Below are positions 10,909 to 23,068 of a DNA stretch of 64,000 bases, piece after piece. The position numbers and the translations under genes were made by a program. The stretch's first letter is position 1, and the number at the start of each line of letters is the position of its first letter. The notes under the pieces are model-generated. The model was not told the DNA's origin and did no database searches. It was given only the letters and a program-made list of their open reading frames with translations. Where the stretch lies: the NCBI RefSeq assembly GCF_016808335.1, contig NC_053147.1, positions 20,570,913 through 20,634,912 on the forward strand. Direction: 5' to 3'. The stretch comes from Panicum virgatum (lineage: Eukaryota > Streptophyta > Magnoliopsida > Poales > Poaceae).

Positions 10909-12160
10909 CAAGACCACCTAGTTCAACTGCCCCTATGCTGGAGCATCAAGCAAAGTTGGTTTCTGCTGATGAGCATAAGCCAAGAAGGTCAAAGGTGCTA
11001 GTGTGTATAAACCGAGAACAGCGACACACTTTTCGTTCTAGGAACCAAATGCAAATAGTAGAGATCTTGTTGCATTGTCCTTTTCTTTTCAATTTTGCGA
11101 TTTTAGCTGTCATCATATGCATTTTTTCCTGGAGTACACTTGCTTGTTCTTCTCATATTCTTGCGTACGTCGGGTAAATATGCAAAGCCGTGGCATACAA
11201 AATCCATCAGAATTTCAGATACCAATAAGGAGGCTCAAAGGAAAGTTACTTGTAACAAAAAAAATGTTCTTTGCATGTAGGTATGATTTTTGCACTTGGC
11301 CGCTTGAATCATGAACACGGCTGTTCACGGAAAAAGGTTTCAAGTTTCATGGTAGAATTGAGGGTTTGATGGCGGCGGATTCCACGATAAGGCGGCGCTA
11401 GTGCTACCTCAGCTGGCAAGCTAACCGATTTCAGCTATGCCCATCTTACCACTGCAGCATGCTCGATAGTTTTGCCCAACTAGCACCATCTTTTGGTATT
11501 GATTAATGTTTGGTGACTGCTTCCTTTACCAGTAAATTAAAAACACGATTAGCATTCCTACCTAGAAACTTTGAATGAGTTCTCTGCCTCATGTAATTAA
11601 TTTGCAGAGAACGTACATAGTGATTGCAATTGGAAATTATATTGAAATACATTAACTACAAAGCATTAACTAATCTAGAGCTGCAGGCCCATTGTTCAAA
11701 CACTAATGAAGTAAGTGCATTATACATGCATTATTTTCCTTCCACCGAAGGGATGAAGGCAAATATAAATCCCATAAAAACCACAATAAATCTGAACAAG
11801 AATGGCTTGTAAAATCAGGGCACATCTGTTCACTAGAATGGGTTATTTGTTCATTCAAGGAGCCGCTGCTCACTAGCAAAATTGCAATCTTATGCAGAAT
11901 AATTTCAGGCAAACAAATCACACACACGATGCAAAAAGAAGAGTTTAGATGCAGGAACCACCAGAATGAAATTAGAACATATCAGATTGAAAGATAATTA
12001 ATCAAAACGGAATCTGACTATGATGAATCACAAGTGTGGGGTGCGCTTAAGATTGGAGAACAGCTATAGAACTTTGAATCAGAGGATGAGGCACTCCCCC
12101 TGCCGTCATCAGAAATTTGCCTGCTGCTGCTGAAGAACAGCTGCAGAAATCGATTTGATG
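10909..12160. other. Unassigned intergenic DNA
   Basis: No recognisable gene or element. A stretch at about 10912-10995 is open and ends at AGGTCAAAG followed by GTGCTAG, which could be an exon edge, and 11180-11260 is also exon-like in composition. The two do not join into a known family. The rest is AT-rich. Confidence 0.3.
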
Positions 12161-13264
12161 ACCTTGTTTGGTTTTATTGAAGAGGGAAATGGATCTACTA
12201 GGTTTCGGGAGAAGTCTGAGTGCTGGAGTTTTGCATCTAGCTCGATTTATAGAGCATAGGGTATGTATTAGAGTAAAAAATCGCAGGAGAAAGCGATGGA
12301 AGAGGGCTGCGTACGTGGGTGCGCAACGAAGAAGTAAGGCGCGGAACGTGGGTGTGCGACGAAGAAGAGAGGCGCGGAAGAGGTGGAGTTCGTGGGGACG
12401 GACCCGCTTTCACGCTCATTTTTTCTACGCAGCGCTGATTTTCCTGTTGGAGGCTGATTTTGCTGTTGGAGGCGATCGATTTCGGCTCTCCCTCAGAACC
12501 AAGCTTTTCTTTGCACCACAAATTAAGCAAGGTAGCCTTCAGAGGCGAGACTTTTTTTTAGCGAATCCAAATGTTGAGCCTGGTCTAGCGAGACCAGACC
12601 GCCAGAATAACCCTTGCCTAAGTATCCAAACACACCTTTGCCTAAGCCCGAGCGTGCGATAGTTGAACGAGGTCCTGGGCATCGTGAGATCAACAAGAAG
12701 CTGTAGGCGAACCATCCCGGTCGCGAGCCCGTCAGCAGCTAGCCTTTGTAGTCAGTACCCGACTACCAGTGGAGTCGTGGACAAAAGGTGGACTGACGCT
12801 CTCAGCAGCAGCATGCGTAGAATGCTCGTTTGGGGGTCACGCAAACTGCAGCCGGCACCTGCGAGCGAAGTGTAGAACCTGTGGATGCTCTATCAGCAAC
12901 CCGACCGCCCTAATCCTAGGACCTTTGAACAAAAAAGTTCAGCTCGCGTTCCCCGTGCATCCCACTCCTAACAACCATGACTCGCCAATGCAATTACCAT
13001 GCGAGCGCCGCGACAATGTCGACTAGCGTTCTCATCAGCTCTTCCTGATCATACATAGGTACGGTGTTCCCTTCCAAGTTCCACTCAAGAAGTAAAGGAA
13101 GCTTATGTGGCAACTGCAAACCAACTACTTGCAACATAACGGCAGTTGCTCATGTGTTATTGTAGCTAGGTCACATGTAAAACGTACTCAAGTATATTTA
13201 TGGTGTAGATAGCTAGGGCCGATTCATCAATGCATGGGCGAGACTCCAGCTCAAACCTCACTTA

Positions 13265-13489
13265 GAGCAAGTATTATGATGGATGAGTAGTTGGCTCATA
13301 TTTACGTGGATGAGAGAGAAACGAAGAGAGAGAAAAGAATGGACGACTCGAGACGTGCCGGCCGCAGTGGGCGAAGAAGCACTCCGCATGCCCGCCGAGC
13401 AGCAACCTTTACATTTAATGGCAGCAGGTCCCACCACCATCGCATGCGGCTTGCCACCGGCAGCAGAGCCACAACTATTAGACCTGCTC
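13265..13489. mobile_element. Tourist-like MITE (PIF/Harbinger type)
   Basis: A 225 bp segment with inverted ends (GAGCAAGTATTA at 13265; TATTAGACCTGCTC ending 13489), flanked by TTA at 13262-13264 and 13490-13492, the standard PIF/Harbinger target duplication. The interior is GC-richer than its surroundings and non-coding. Confidence 0.7.
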
Positions 13490-13848
13490 TTATTGATTAG
13501 CCCTTCCACCCAACCACACCATTACTACAGTACCAACCATTACTTCTGGTGTTGTAGTCACTAGAGCTTATTAAGGGATGCGAAATGATTCATAATTACA
13601 AAACATGCATGCAAATAATCAAGCCATGATTCTTTCTCGAAAACGGTGCCAAGAGCATTGCCCCAATTTTTATTCAAAGAGAAAGAATTGGTCTAGTTTT
13701 TAGAGAAAAATTAGACTAGACCCAAAAGCGGAGCAATTTGACGGTTCACATTCGAGGGATTGGAGAACGTACGTGTAAAATTCCACAACGGGATGAGTGT
13801 ATGGATGGTTCCAAAGATTGGAAGCCAGGGAGAGCTGCAACTAATTAA

Positions 13849-14242
13849 GAGCATCTCCAAGATTACCCAATAAATCCCTCCAATAATTAGTTTTGAGCAA
13901 AAAACCAAAAAACAAAAGTCCAACAGTGTCCAATATCTATTCCCAATTTTTTCGCGTGCCTAATAAAAGAGCTATTCTGAGCCAAATCTGCTCTCCTCTC
14001 TGCACTCCCAATCCCTCCGTGAGAAAAAGAAGGGCCACGTGGATGGAAGATGGAGGGGCAAGGAGGTGTCGTGTCTTTTTTCCGCGAGAAATAAAACTGT
14101 TGGTAAGTTACTATTTTTTGCTGGTTTGGCAAATTTTAAGGCACTATTGGAGAGGTGGGTATTTTCCATGTCTAAATTTTTTTAACAAGGTCCCAAAACA
14201 GATATATTAGAACTAGAAAATTGGACACTCTTGGAGATACTC
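13849..14242. mobile_element. Tourist-like MITE (GAGCATCTCCAAGA ends)
   Basis: GAGCATCTCCAAGA at 13849 pairs with TCTTGGAGATACTC ending 14242. This end sequence is shared by a very common grass PIF/Harbinger MITE family. TAA precedes the left end; the matching trinucleotide on the right has been lost. The open frames inside are on both strands and overlap, so are not genes. Confidence 0.7.
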
Positions 14243-14618
14243 AGGCACCTCCACAGGCAATCGGGAGCCAAACACAATTTGGAGCAGCGATCCTGTTTCT
14301 TCATGCCGTCACATGCATGTGACATACCAACTAGTTCAATGATGAGCAGCGCATCCGATCGTTGGTTTGGCATCTTATCTTACTATTACTAATTGGAGGT
14401 TTGGAGCATCCACATGAAGCCATTTAGGATCCTAGGTGGACACTCTAAAAAAATAGAGAAATTCTTTAAATTCTCACAAAAATTAAAAACATCCTGCCAT
14501 CAATCTAACAACTCTAATCATAATAACCATCAGATCTATTATATTTTCTAATAAATTACCCACATCTGCCATTATGAAAATAGGATAAAGTAACCCCCTA
14601 AATATATATCTAAATTAC

Positions 14619-16013
14619 TGTCGGATACCACGATTAGGGAAACCCTAATCGGGGTACTAAAATCACCCTAAAACGCAAACACATATTAGGCAACTGAGCC
14701 CACGAAGGCCCACGGCCTCATTCCAAATCTGGAAGAAAGAAAGGGACTCAAAGAAGTCCAGCATGCGGCCCATCCGCACCCTCCTTTGACTCGCGGGGTG
14801 CTCTCCGCCTCGCTCGAGGGCTCCCATCGAGACCCTCGACTGCGCCCCGCATCTCCGCCTCGCTCAAGGCCACCCGTCGACATAAAGGACAAACGGCCCT
14901 TCCGCTCACCCGCCCGTCGTACGGAGGCATTAAATGCCAACCACTCCTCCACAGAGCCTAGGACAGACGGCGCAGGCCACCATTTCCCACAGTGGCTGTG
15001 ACTGGAGTCCCGTCCGCCAACTCCGATCACTGCTCCGCCATTCCGGGCGCTGTGGCAGCACTGTGGAACTTGCGATGCGGAACGAGACGTGCTCGGCACA
15101 GCTCCCGTTACTATTCTGCCAACTCCGGCTGTCCGTACTCCACCTCACCACGCGTATGGCCTCGGACCGGTCCCCAGCTTGGGAAGGGGTCCGGTGTCTC
15201 CACGTGCCCCCTAAGGAGGGGCGCTCAGCACTAGCAGCCGGAGGCCCGGACCTCCCCCCTCGAAGGGTCCGAGATCTCTATGTGACTCCCGGACCTCCTT
15301 AGTGCACACGCCAGCACTCCGCCCAGGGCGGTCCGGGATTGCCACGTGCTCCGTTACCACTAGCGCTCAAATATATGCAAGACTTTGGCCTGCGGGGCCC
15401 ACGGAACGCCACCACGCCACGTTTGGAAGACTGCACACCCTACAGCGACGACCACGCCGCCTGCTGGGGCTTGCGGAGCACCGGCGTGATCTCCGCAAGA
15501 CCAAGGACGATACCCAGGACAGCTGCAACGCCCGACGCCATGCCCCACAGTGTACTTTCCACAGTGCTCGACCACTGCACCCCCGCGATTCGGGGGAAAA
15601 CGACGACTTCCACGTTCCCCTGCGCATGTACACCGTCCCTCCTTGTGACTATAAAGGGGGGAGGCGGGCTTCCTTTAAAGGGGATGTTGGCTATCATCGT
15701 CACGCAATCTGACCACTCGATAGAACACAACGCTCAGCACCCGATATTGGCACTTGCCTCAATCGACTTCTCCTCTAGCAGAGACCTGAGAGCTTCCCTC
15801 CCTCTCTCGCCTCGCCTGTACCCCCTACTACAGGCACCTCCGGTGCAAGATAATACAGTGCCCTCACACACCCCCTTGCTGGACGTACGGTCTCGCGGCC
15901 GGAACCAGGATAAACCCGTGTGTTACTGTGTTGCCTCTTGCATCAACATCTGGGACGCGGAAACACGCAGCATTACTAGTTGGGGTCTGGACTGCCAGGT
16001 CAGGACACCGACA
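14619..16013 (+). repeat. 5' LTR of the gypsy element
   Basis: 1395 bp, TGTCGG...CCGACA. TATAAA at 15650-15655, followed by a GGGGGGAGG stretch, is the likely core promoter for the genomic RNA. CCCTCGA/CTCGAGG palindromic motifs occur in the U3 part. It is about 95 bp shorter than the 3' LTR because it lacks two tandem units. Open frames across it on both strands (for example 15339-16142) are read-through of non-coding LTR. Confidence 0.95.
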
Positions 16014-16014
16014 G

Positions 16015-16032
16015 TTGGCGCGCCAGGTAGGG
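16015..16032 (+). other. Primer-binding site of the gypsy element
   Basis: TTGGCGCGCCAGGTAGGG starts two bases after the LTR, in the position of a minus-strand primer site. The TGGCGC...GGTAGGGG form is typical of RIRE2-like Tat elements. I have not verified which tRNA 3' end it pairs with. Confidence 0.75.
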
Positions 16033-16078
16033 GACGCTGCGTGACGTTTTCTCTTTTGTTCCCATTTGATTTCCAGGG

Positions 16079-18250
16079 ATGGCGAGCAGATCCAACCCAT
16101 TCCCCATGGGCGTCTCGGATCCGATCCCAGCAGGATACGTGATCTGGTTTGGGAGTCTTGAGTTTAGAGCAACCGGCAACGGTTACCTCATGGAGCTCCT
16201 CTCGCCCAGACGCAACCCGGACATTCCAGCTTCACCAGCCCGGTGCAACAGGCGCTAGGGCCAGCACTCGCGACAAGCGCGCGTAGAACGGCGCCAGGCG
16301 GCACGCTTCAGCTCCCCCACGTGGGTCGAAGTTGCCATGTCACGGCTCAGCGTCGCGGCCGACGGGGCCACCGTTTCGTCATCACGTGCTTCGGCGTCAG
16401 CTACGCTGGCACCATCATCGACTGCAGCTCTAGTGCCTCCCAGCGGGGGCGCGACTGTGGCGTCGCCCTTCCCCATCGGGGTGCGCAACGCTGCCTCCTA
16501 CGCTTCTTCGTCCAGCACCAACTTCGCCGAGTATGGGGATCTGCCGGGTCATCACCTCCTGTCGATCCGCAACCTCATCGCGTCGTCTCCTAACGACACC
16601 TACCCCGAGACGGCGAGCTCGATCGCCGACGATATCAACTTCTTCATGGACAACTTCACAGCCGAGGAGGCCGAGGACTACTCCGGGGTCCGCGACCCCG
16701 GCGCTTTCCGCTCGTTCCAGCTGGCGACGGCTTACTGCCTCACCTGCTCCGAGGACTCCAGCGAGGGGGATTATGATCCCGCCCGGGAGTGCTTCATGGT
16801 CCAGCTCGCGGACGGGCAAGAGGACAACGCTCCAGGCGATGATGGGAACGGAGGGGCAGACGCGCAGGAAAACCAACCGGTGGCGCCGGCTGCGGCCCCT
16901 TCTTCTTTGTCAAGCTCGGCGGCGCGGCAGGCACAGCTGCGCGCAGCTCAAGGAGCTTCAAGCCAAGCTCGACAAGTAGCGTTGGTAGACTCAGGAGCTG
17001 CGCACTGCGCGTGGTGCACATGCCCAGGCGGCGGCACGCGTTGCCCGGGAGCGGATCCTTGCAGATGACAACGTCGACAAATCTCCGGAACTGAAAACAG
17101 CCGTCGAAAAACTCGTCATTGCGGCCTACCTACTCCAAGTGATGCCTGAGCCATCGACGACTTCGGGACGCAACCTGCGCCGCGAGGCACAGGCGCTCAT
17201 CGAGCAAGCTGCTGTGCAGCAGGCCGAGAGCTCTGCGTCTCGCATGCGCTCGATAACCCCGAAGCAGCCCGGTGGGACTGCACGCCAGGACCACGAGGCC
17301 TCGGTGCACACTCCGCCAGGGGGGAAAGGAAAGGCAGCCGTAGCGCATGACGCGAAGGCACCCTCGGTGCACGACTGCATCGGAAAGGCTCCCGCAAGGG
17401 AGCGACTTCACGACACGTGCGAGCACACCGGCGATGGCGACGCCCGCTACATCATCAACGGCAGGAAGTACACCCCTCGACGGGGTGGACGCTTCGACCC
17501 CGAGCACAACAAGGGTGAGTCACCGGAGCCTCCGGGCACCTGGGTGTTCAGCCGGGAGATCTGAACCGCTCCTTTTCCCCCGCGCTTTCGACAGCCCACC
17601 ACCCTCGTCAAGTACTCGTGCGAGACTGATCCCGCAGTCTGGCTCAACGACTACCGCCTAGCGTGCCAGCTGGGTGGTGCGACGGCGGATGTGGTTATCA
17701 TCCGCAACCTTCCCCTTCACCTTGCTGACGCCACACGAACGTGGCTCGAGCACTTGCCCGCGGACCAGATCCACAACTGGGCCGACTTAGTCCAGATCTT
17801 CGTGGGCAACTTCCAGGGCACATACGTGCGCCCTGGGAACTCATGGGACCTCAAAGGGTGTCGCTAGAAGCCCAATGAGTCCCTGCGCGACTACATGCGG
17901 CGCTTCTCCAAGCAATTCACCAAGCTCCCCAGCGTCACCCACATCGAGGTCATCAACGCCTTCCTCGAGGGCACGACGTGCAGGAACTTGGTGCACGAGC
18001 TTGCGTGAAGCCGTCCCGCCAACACCAACGAGTTGTTCGATGCTGCCACCAACTACGCTGCCGGCGAGGAAGCAGTTGGTGCCATTTTCGATGACAAGCC
18101 GAACAAGCGCAAGGAAGATGCGCCCGTAGAGGGCGGTAACGCCAAGACCCACGCCCCCGCCAAGAAACAAAAGCGGGGGAGGAAAGGAAGGAAGCAGGCC
18201 CCACCAATCCAGCGTGGACCAGGACTGGCGGAAGACTCCGACGAGGTGGC
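16079..18250 (+). pseudogene. gag region of the gypsy element, broken
   Basis: An ATG at 16079 opens a frame that stops at 16258; the coding signal then continues in other frames. 16337-16930 encodes an acidic, serine- and alanine-rich N-terminal part. About 16940-18250 (frame of 17139) holds the rest, including the retrotransposon gag core at about 17590-18010: W-L-N-D-Y, N-L-P-L-H-L, A-x-x-W-L-E-H-L-P, S-L-R-D-Y-M-R-R-F. In that frame there are stops at 17562 (TGA), 17865 (TAG) and 18006 (TGA). Frameshifts lie near 16930 and 18245. A Lys/Arg-rich tail precedes the junction with pol. This normally makes the particle protein; here it cannot. Confidence 0.85.
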
Positions 18251-21200
18251 CTATTCAACGACATGCTGAAGAAACCGTGCCCTTACCACAAAGGCCCGGT
18301 CAACCACACCCTTGAGCAGTGCGAAATGCTCAAGAAGTACTACAACTGCGTCGCACATCGCGACGAGGACAAGAAGAAGGATGCTGGCGACAAAGGTGGA
18401 GATGACGAGTTCCCCCCGGTGGAGAACGCCTTCTTCATCTTTGGAGGACCAACGACGAACATGACCCCTCGGCAGCGCAAGCGCGAGCGCCGGAAGGTCT
18501 TCTCCGTCACCAAAGCCACGCCATCCTACCTCGACTGGTCGAAGGACACCATTTCCTTTGGCCACGAGGACCACCCCGACTACGTCCCGCACTCGGGACG
18601 GTACCCGCTCGTTGTCGACCCCATCATCGGCAACACCCGCTACTCCAAGGTGCTCATGGACGGAGGCAGCAGCCTCAACATCATGTATGCCCACACCTTG
18701 GAGCTCATGGGGATTGGATTGAACAAGCTTCGCCCCAGCAAGTCGCCATTTCATGGCGTTGCACCGGGGAGGCGAGTCCAACCCCTCAGCCAGATCGATC
18801 TACCCGTCTGCTTCGGCACGGCAGCAAACTCCCGCAAGGAAGTGCTCACCTTTGAGGTGGTAGGGTTTCGGGGATCCTATCACACCATTCTTGGTCGTCC
18901 CTGTTACGCCAAGTTCATGGCCATCCCCAACAACACCTACCTCAAGCTGAAGATGCCGGGTCCGAAGGGTGTCATCACCGTCGGCTCTTCGTTCGAGCAT
19001 GCCTACGAGTGCGATGTCGAGTGCGTTGAGCACGCGGAGGTTCAAGCGGAGGACGAGGCCCTCGCAGCCACCCTCGACAAAATGGCAAGTGAGGCCTTGG
19101 ACTCCACGTACCGACACGCGGGGAGCTTCGAACCTGCCGAGGGTATCAAGAAGGTGCCCCTCGACCCAAATCGCTCCGACGACAAGGCGTTGCAGGTCAG
19201 CGCCATCCTTGACAGCAAATAGGAAGTGGTGCTCGTCGACTTTCTCCGCGCCAACGCAAACATCTTCGCGTGGAGCCCCTCGGACATGCCTGGCATACCG
19301 AGGTAGGTTGCCGAGCACTCCCTTGATATCCGACCCAACTCCAAGCTGGTGAAGCAGCGCCTGCGACGCTTCGACGGGCTCAAGCGCCGGGCGATTGGAG
19401 ATGAGCTGCGGAAACTCCTGGCGGCCAGATTCATCAAGGAAGTATTCCATCCCGAGTGGCTAGCTAATACTGTATTAGTGAAGAAAAAGAATGGGAGTTG
19501 GCGGATGTGCGTAGACTACACTAGTTTAAATAAAGTATGTCCGAAGGTTCCCTTTCCTTTGCCACGCATTGATCAAATCGTAGATTCAACTGCGGGATGT
19601 GAACTTTTATCCTTTCTTGATGCTTACTCCGGTTACCAACAATTTAAGATGAGAGAGTCCGACCAGCTCGCGACTTCTTTTGTCACACCTTTCGGCATGT
19701 ACTGCTACGTCACGATGCCATTTGGCCTCAGAAACGCCGGAGCTACATATCAACGGTGTATGCTCCATGTTTTCGGGGACCACCTCGGGCGGAACGTAGA
19801 AGCGTATGTCGACGACATCATTATCAAATCCAGGAAGGCGGATGACCTGGTTGCCGATCTCAGGATCGCATTCGACTGCCTAAGGGCTAAAGGGGTAAAA
19901 CTGAACCCCGAGAAGTGCGTGTTCGGAGTCCCTCGAGGCATGCTCTTGGGTTTCATTGTCTCCCAGCGGGGCATCGAACCCAACCCCGAGAAAGTCTCGG
20001 CCATCACTCGGATGGGACCGATCCGAGACCTAAAGAGGGTACAGAGGGTCATGGGATGCCTAGCGTCCCTCAGCCGATTCATCTCGCGTCTCGGTGAGAA
20101 AGGCTTACCCCTGTATCGACTCCTGGGGAAAACCGAGCGCTTCACGTGGACCCCCGAAGCTCAAGAAGCCCTCGACAGGCTGAAGGCATCGCTCACTCAC
20201 ACCCCCATTCTCACGCCACCCGCGGATGGCGAGCCCCTCTACCTGTACGTAGTCGCGACGACTCAAGTGGTCAGCGCGGTGGTCGTTGTCGAAAGACATG
20301 AGGAGGGCCATGCTCTACCCGTCCAACGGCCGGTGTACTACATCAGCGAAGTGTTGTCTGAAACTAAGACATGCTATCGACAGATTCAAAAGCTGCTATA
20401 CGCAGTGGTTTTGGCACGGCGCAAGCTGCGCCACTACTTTGAGGCCCATCCCGTCACCGTGGTCTCATCTTTCTCTTTGGGAGAGATAGTCCGCAACAGG
20501 GAAGCTGAGGGTAGAATTTCTAAATGGTCTGTGGAGCTGATGGGAGAAACTCTCACCTACGCACCCCGCAAAGCGATCAAGTCCCAAGTCTTGGCTAACT
20601 TCGTGGCTGAGTGGACGGACACTCAGCTACCCCAACAACAAATCCAGGCTGAGTGTTGGACCATATACTTCGACGGGTCGGTGATGAAAACTGGCGCCGG
20701 TGCCGGCCTCCTCTTCATCTCACCCCTCGGAGACCACATGCGGTACGTGATACGCTTGCACTTTCCTGCGTCTAACAATATGGCGGAGTACGAGGCCCTC
20801 CTCAGTGGCCTCCACATCGCCATCGAGCTTGGCGTCAAATGCCTCGACGTGCGCAGTGACTCTCAACTCGTCATCGACCAAGTGATGGAGGAGTCTAGCT
20901 GCCATGACCCGAAGATGGAGGCATACTGCAAAGCAGTGCGCCACCTCGAGGACAAATTCGATGGCCTAGAACTCAATCATGTCCCGCGCAAGTACAAAGA
21001 GGATGCCGACGAACTCGCCAAGATCGTGTCAGGGCGGACCACCATTCCCCCGAACATCTTCGCTCGCGACATCACCAAGCCTTCCGTCGAACTCAAGGAT
21101 CCGGCGGAACCAGGCTCCTCCACCGCCGGGCCCTCCGGTGCGAACTCCCCGGTGGACGAGGCCGAGCCTATGGACGTTGACTTCGGGACCTCCTCCACAG

Positions 21201-22482
21201 ACGAAGCCGAAGCAATGGAAGTCGACGAGGCCCCCACTTCGCAAAATTGGCGCACCCAGTACCTCGACTGGATGATTCGAGGGGTCCTACCCTCGAACCG
21301 CGCTCAGGCGCGGCGCCTCGCTAGGTGGGCCATGTCTTTCGTCCTAATCGACAACGAGCTATACAAGCAAAGTCCCTCGGGCATCCTGCAGCGATGCATC
21401 CCCATCCCCGAGGGCAAGGAGCTAATCCGCGACATCCACGCTGGCATCTGCGGCCATCATGCCACGCCGCACTCCCTCGTGGGTAACGCGTTTCGGCAAG
21501 GTTTTTACTGGCCCACCGCGGTCGCCGACGCCACCGACGTCGTGCGGACCTGCGAGGGTTGCCAGTTCTATGCTCAAAAAACACACCTCCCGGCCCATGC
21601 TCTGCAGACCATTCCCATCACGTGGCAGTTTGCCGTGTGGGGACAGGACCTCGTTGGTCCACTGCGAAGGCGCCCGGGGGCTTCACCCTCTTGCTGGTGG
21701 CAGTCGACAAATTCTCCAAGTGGATCAAGGTTTGACCCATCGGCAAGATTAAATCCGAGCAAGCCGCTCTGTTCTTTACCGACATTGTCTTCAGGTTCGG
21801 GGTCCCTAACTCGATCATCACCGACAATGGCACCCAGTTCACAGGCAAGAAGTTCTTGGCGTTCTGCGACAGCTTCCACATACGTGTGGACTGGTCGGCT
21901 GTGGCGCACCCACAGACGAACGGGCAAGTGGAGTGTGCCAATGGCATGATCCTCCAAGGACTGAAACCAAGGATCTTCAACAAGCTGAACAAGTTTGGCC
22001 GGAGGTGGCTCACAGAGTTACCCTAGGTTATTTGGATCCTGAGGACGACCCAAAACAGAGCCACGGGCTTTACACCATTCTTCCTCGTCTATGGCGCCGA
22101 GGCCATACTCCCCACGGACCTAGAGTACGGGTCACCAAGGCTCAAGGCATACCAAGAGCAGCAGAACCAGCAAGCCCGCGAGGACTCGTTGGATCAAGTG
22201 GATGAGGCTCGAGACGTGGCACTCCTACACTCTGCGCGCTACCAGCAGTCTTTGAGAAGATATCAAGTGCAGAGAGTCCGGCGCCGAGACCTCAACAAAG
22301 GGGACTTGGTGCTGAGGCTTCGACAGGACAGCAGGGGCCGCCACAAGCTCTCACCACCATGGGAAGGCCCATACATCATCACCGAGGTGCTCAAGCCCGT
22401 CACGTACAAATTGGCGAACGAAAACGGCAAAGTCTTCACCAACGCTTGGAACATACAGCAGCTACGTCGCTTCTATCCTTAG
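18251..22482 (+). pseudogene. pol of the gypsy element: PR, RT, RNase H, second RNase H, integrase
   Basis: The frame of 18263 holds a C-P-Y-H...H-x4-C zinc-binding patch, then an aspartic protease-like domain at about 18650-18950 (M-D-G-G-S-S-L-N). Stops at 19220 and 19304 (both TAG) interrupt the link to RT. From 19349 an 866-codon stretch is open: RT with Y-V-D-D at codons 153-156, RNase H to about 420, a second RNase H starting Y-F-D-G-S near codon 439 with the D-V-R-S-D-S motif, and the integrase H2C2 zinc finger at about 697-745. One extra base near 21668 shifts the frame. The D,D,E core then continues with stops at 21733 (TGA) and 22024 (TAG), to a C-terminal domain ending at 22482. 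Confidence 0.93.
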
Positions 22483-23068
22483 AATTCCAAGCTACTTGTA
22501 CATTGTTTGTACTCGCATTTTTGATTTCCCGAAATAATAAAGGAGTATGCTTTACTTATTTACTTTTTGGGAACCTTCCGGACCCTCGGGGGTTCGGATG
22601 CGCACGAACACTGAGGTACGCTTGGCTTTATCATCGGCAAAGCCAAGCCTCCCTCGGGGGCTACTACGGGGGGAACCCCCGAACGTCCCCAAAAATCGCC
22701 AACATTTTTTCGAAAAATTTCCGTCTCTAAGCTTCTCGTACACTTGGAAAAAACAGACGCGAGGCGTAAGCAACTACTGTACGGGGCCGGCCAAGTCGTG
22801 GGGCCGCCTACGCCTCCGGGATACGGCACCCCCCTCACCACCTCACGCCTACGTCGCTTATGAACACGAAATTCCTCGCAGAAGTTTATCTAAGTCGCAT
22901 ACGAGAACACGGAAGTAGAGTAAAGAAAACGAAGGCTCGAATACACAAGGCCTCGATGGGCCACACTGTCAATTTAATGATAACAAATTTCTTAATTCAT
23001 AGATACGATTACAAAGTACAATCATGACAAGTACTAATTCATTACACGGGCTCTGAGGCCCAGTTTCC
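22483..23068. other. Spacer between the sense pol and antisense gene
   Basis: The two genes converge here tail to tail. Just after the pol stop, AATAATAAAGGAG (about 22533) could serve as a polyadenylation signal for the sense RNA. The remainder contains CTTATTCAT-like AT-rich sequence next to the antisense stop (TAG, reverse of 23069-23071). No ORF of interest was found. Confidence 0.5.

Noticed and set aside
10912..11260. Two exon-like stretches ending near splice-like sites
   Set aside because: No recognised protein family and no consistent reading frame across the join.
12161..12638. Possible MITE with CCTTGTTTGGTT and AACACACC-type ends
   Set aside because: The ends pair only roughly, no target duplication is present, and no second copy occurs in the window.
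13590..13740. Possible minus-strand LINE tail (TTCTCGAAAACGGTGCCAAGAGC...)
   Set aside because: Resembles LINE 3' tails seen in grasses, but too short and without poly(A) or target duplication to call.
14934..16142. Plus frames of 122, 136 and 267 codons, repeated at 30180-30996
   Set aside because: They are inside the LTRs of the gypsy element and occur in both LTR copies; LTRs do not encode protein here.
18251..22013. Many frames antisense to gypsy pol (for example 19450-18800)
   Set aside because: Mirror frames of a real coding strand with high GC third positions; the real antisense gene lies only at 26792-23069.
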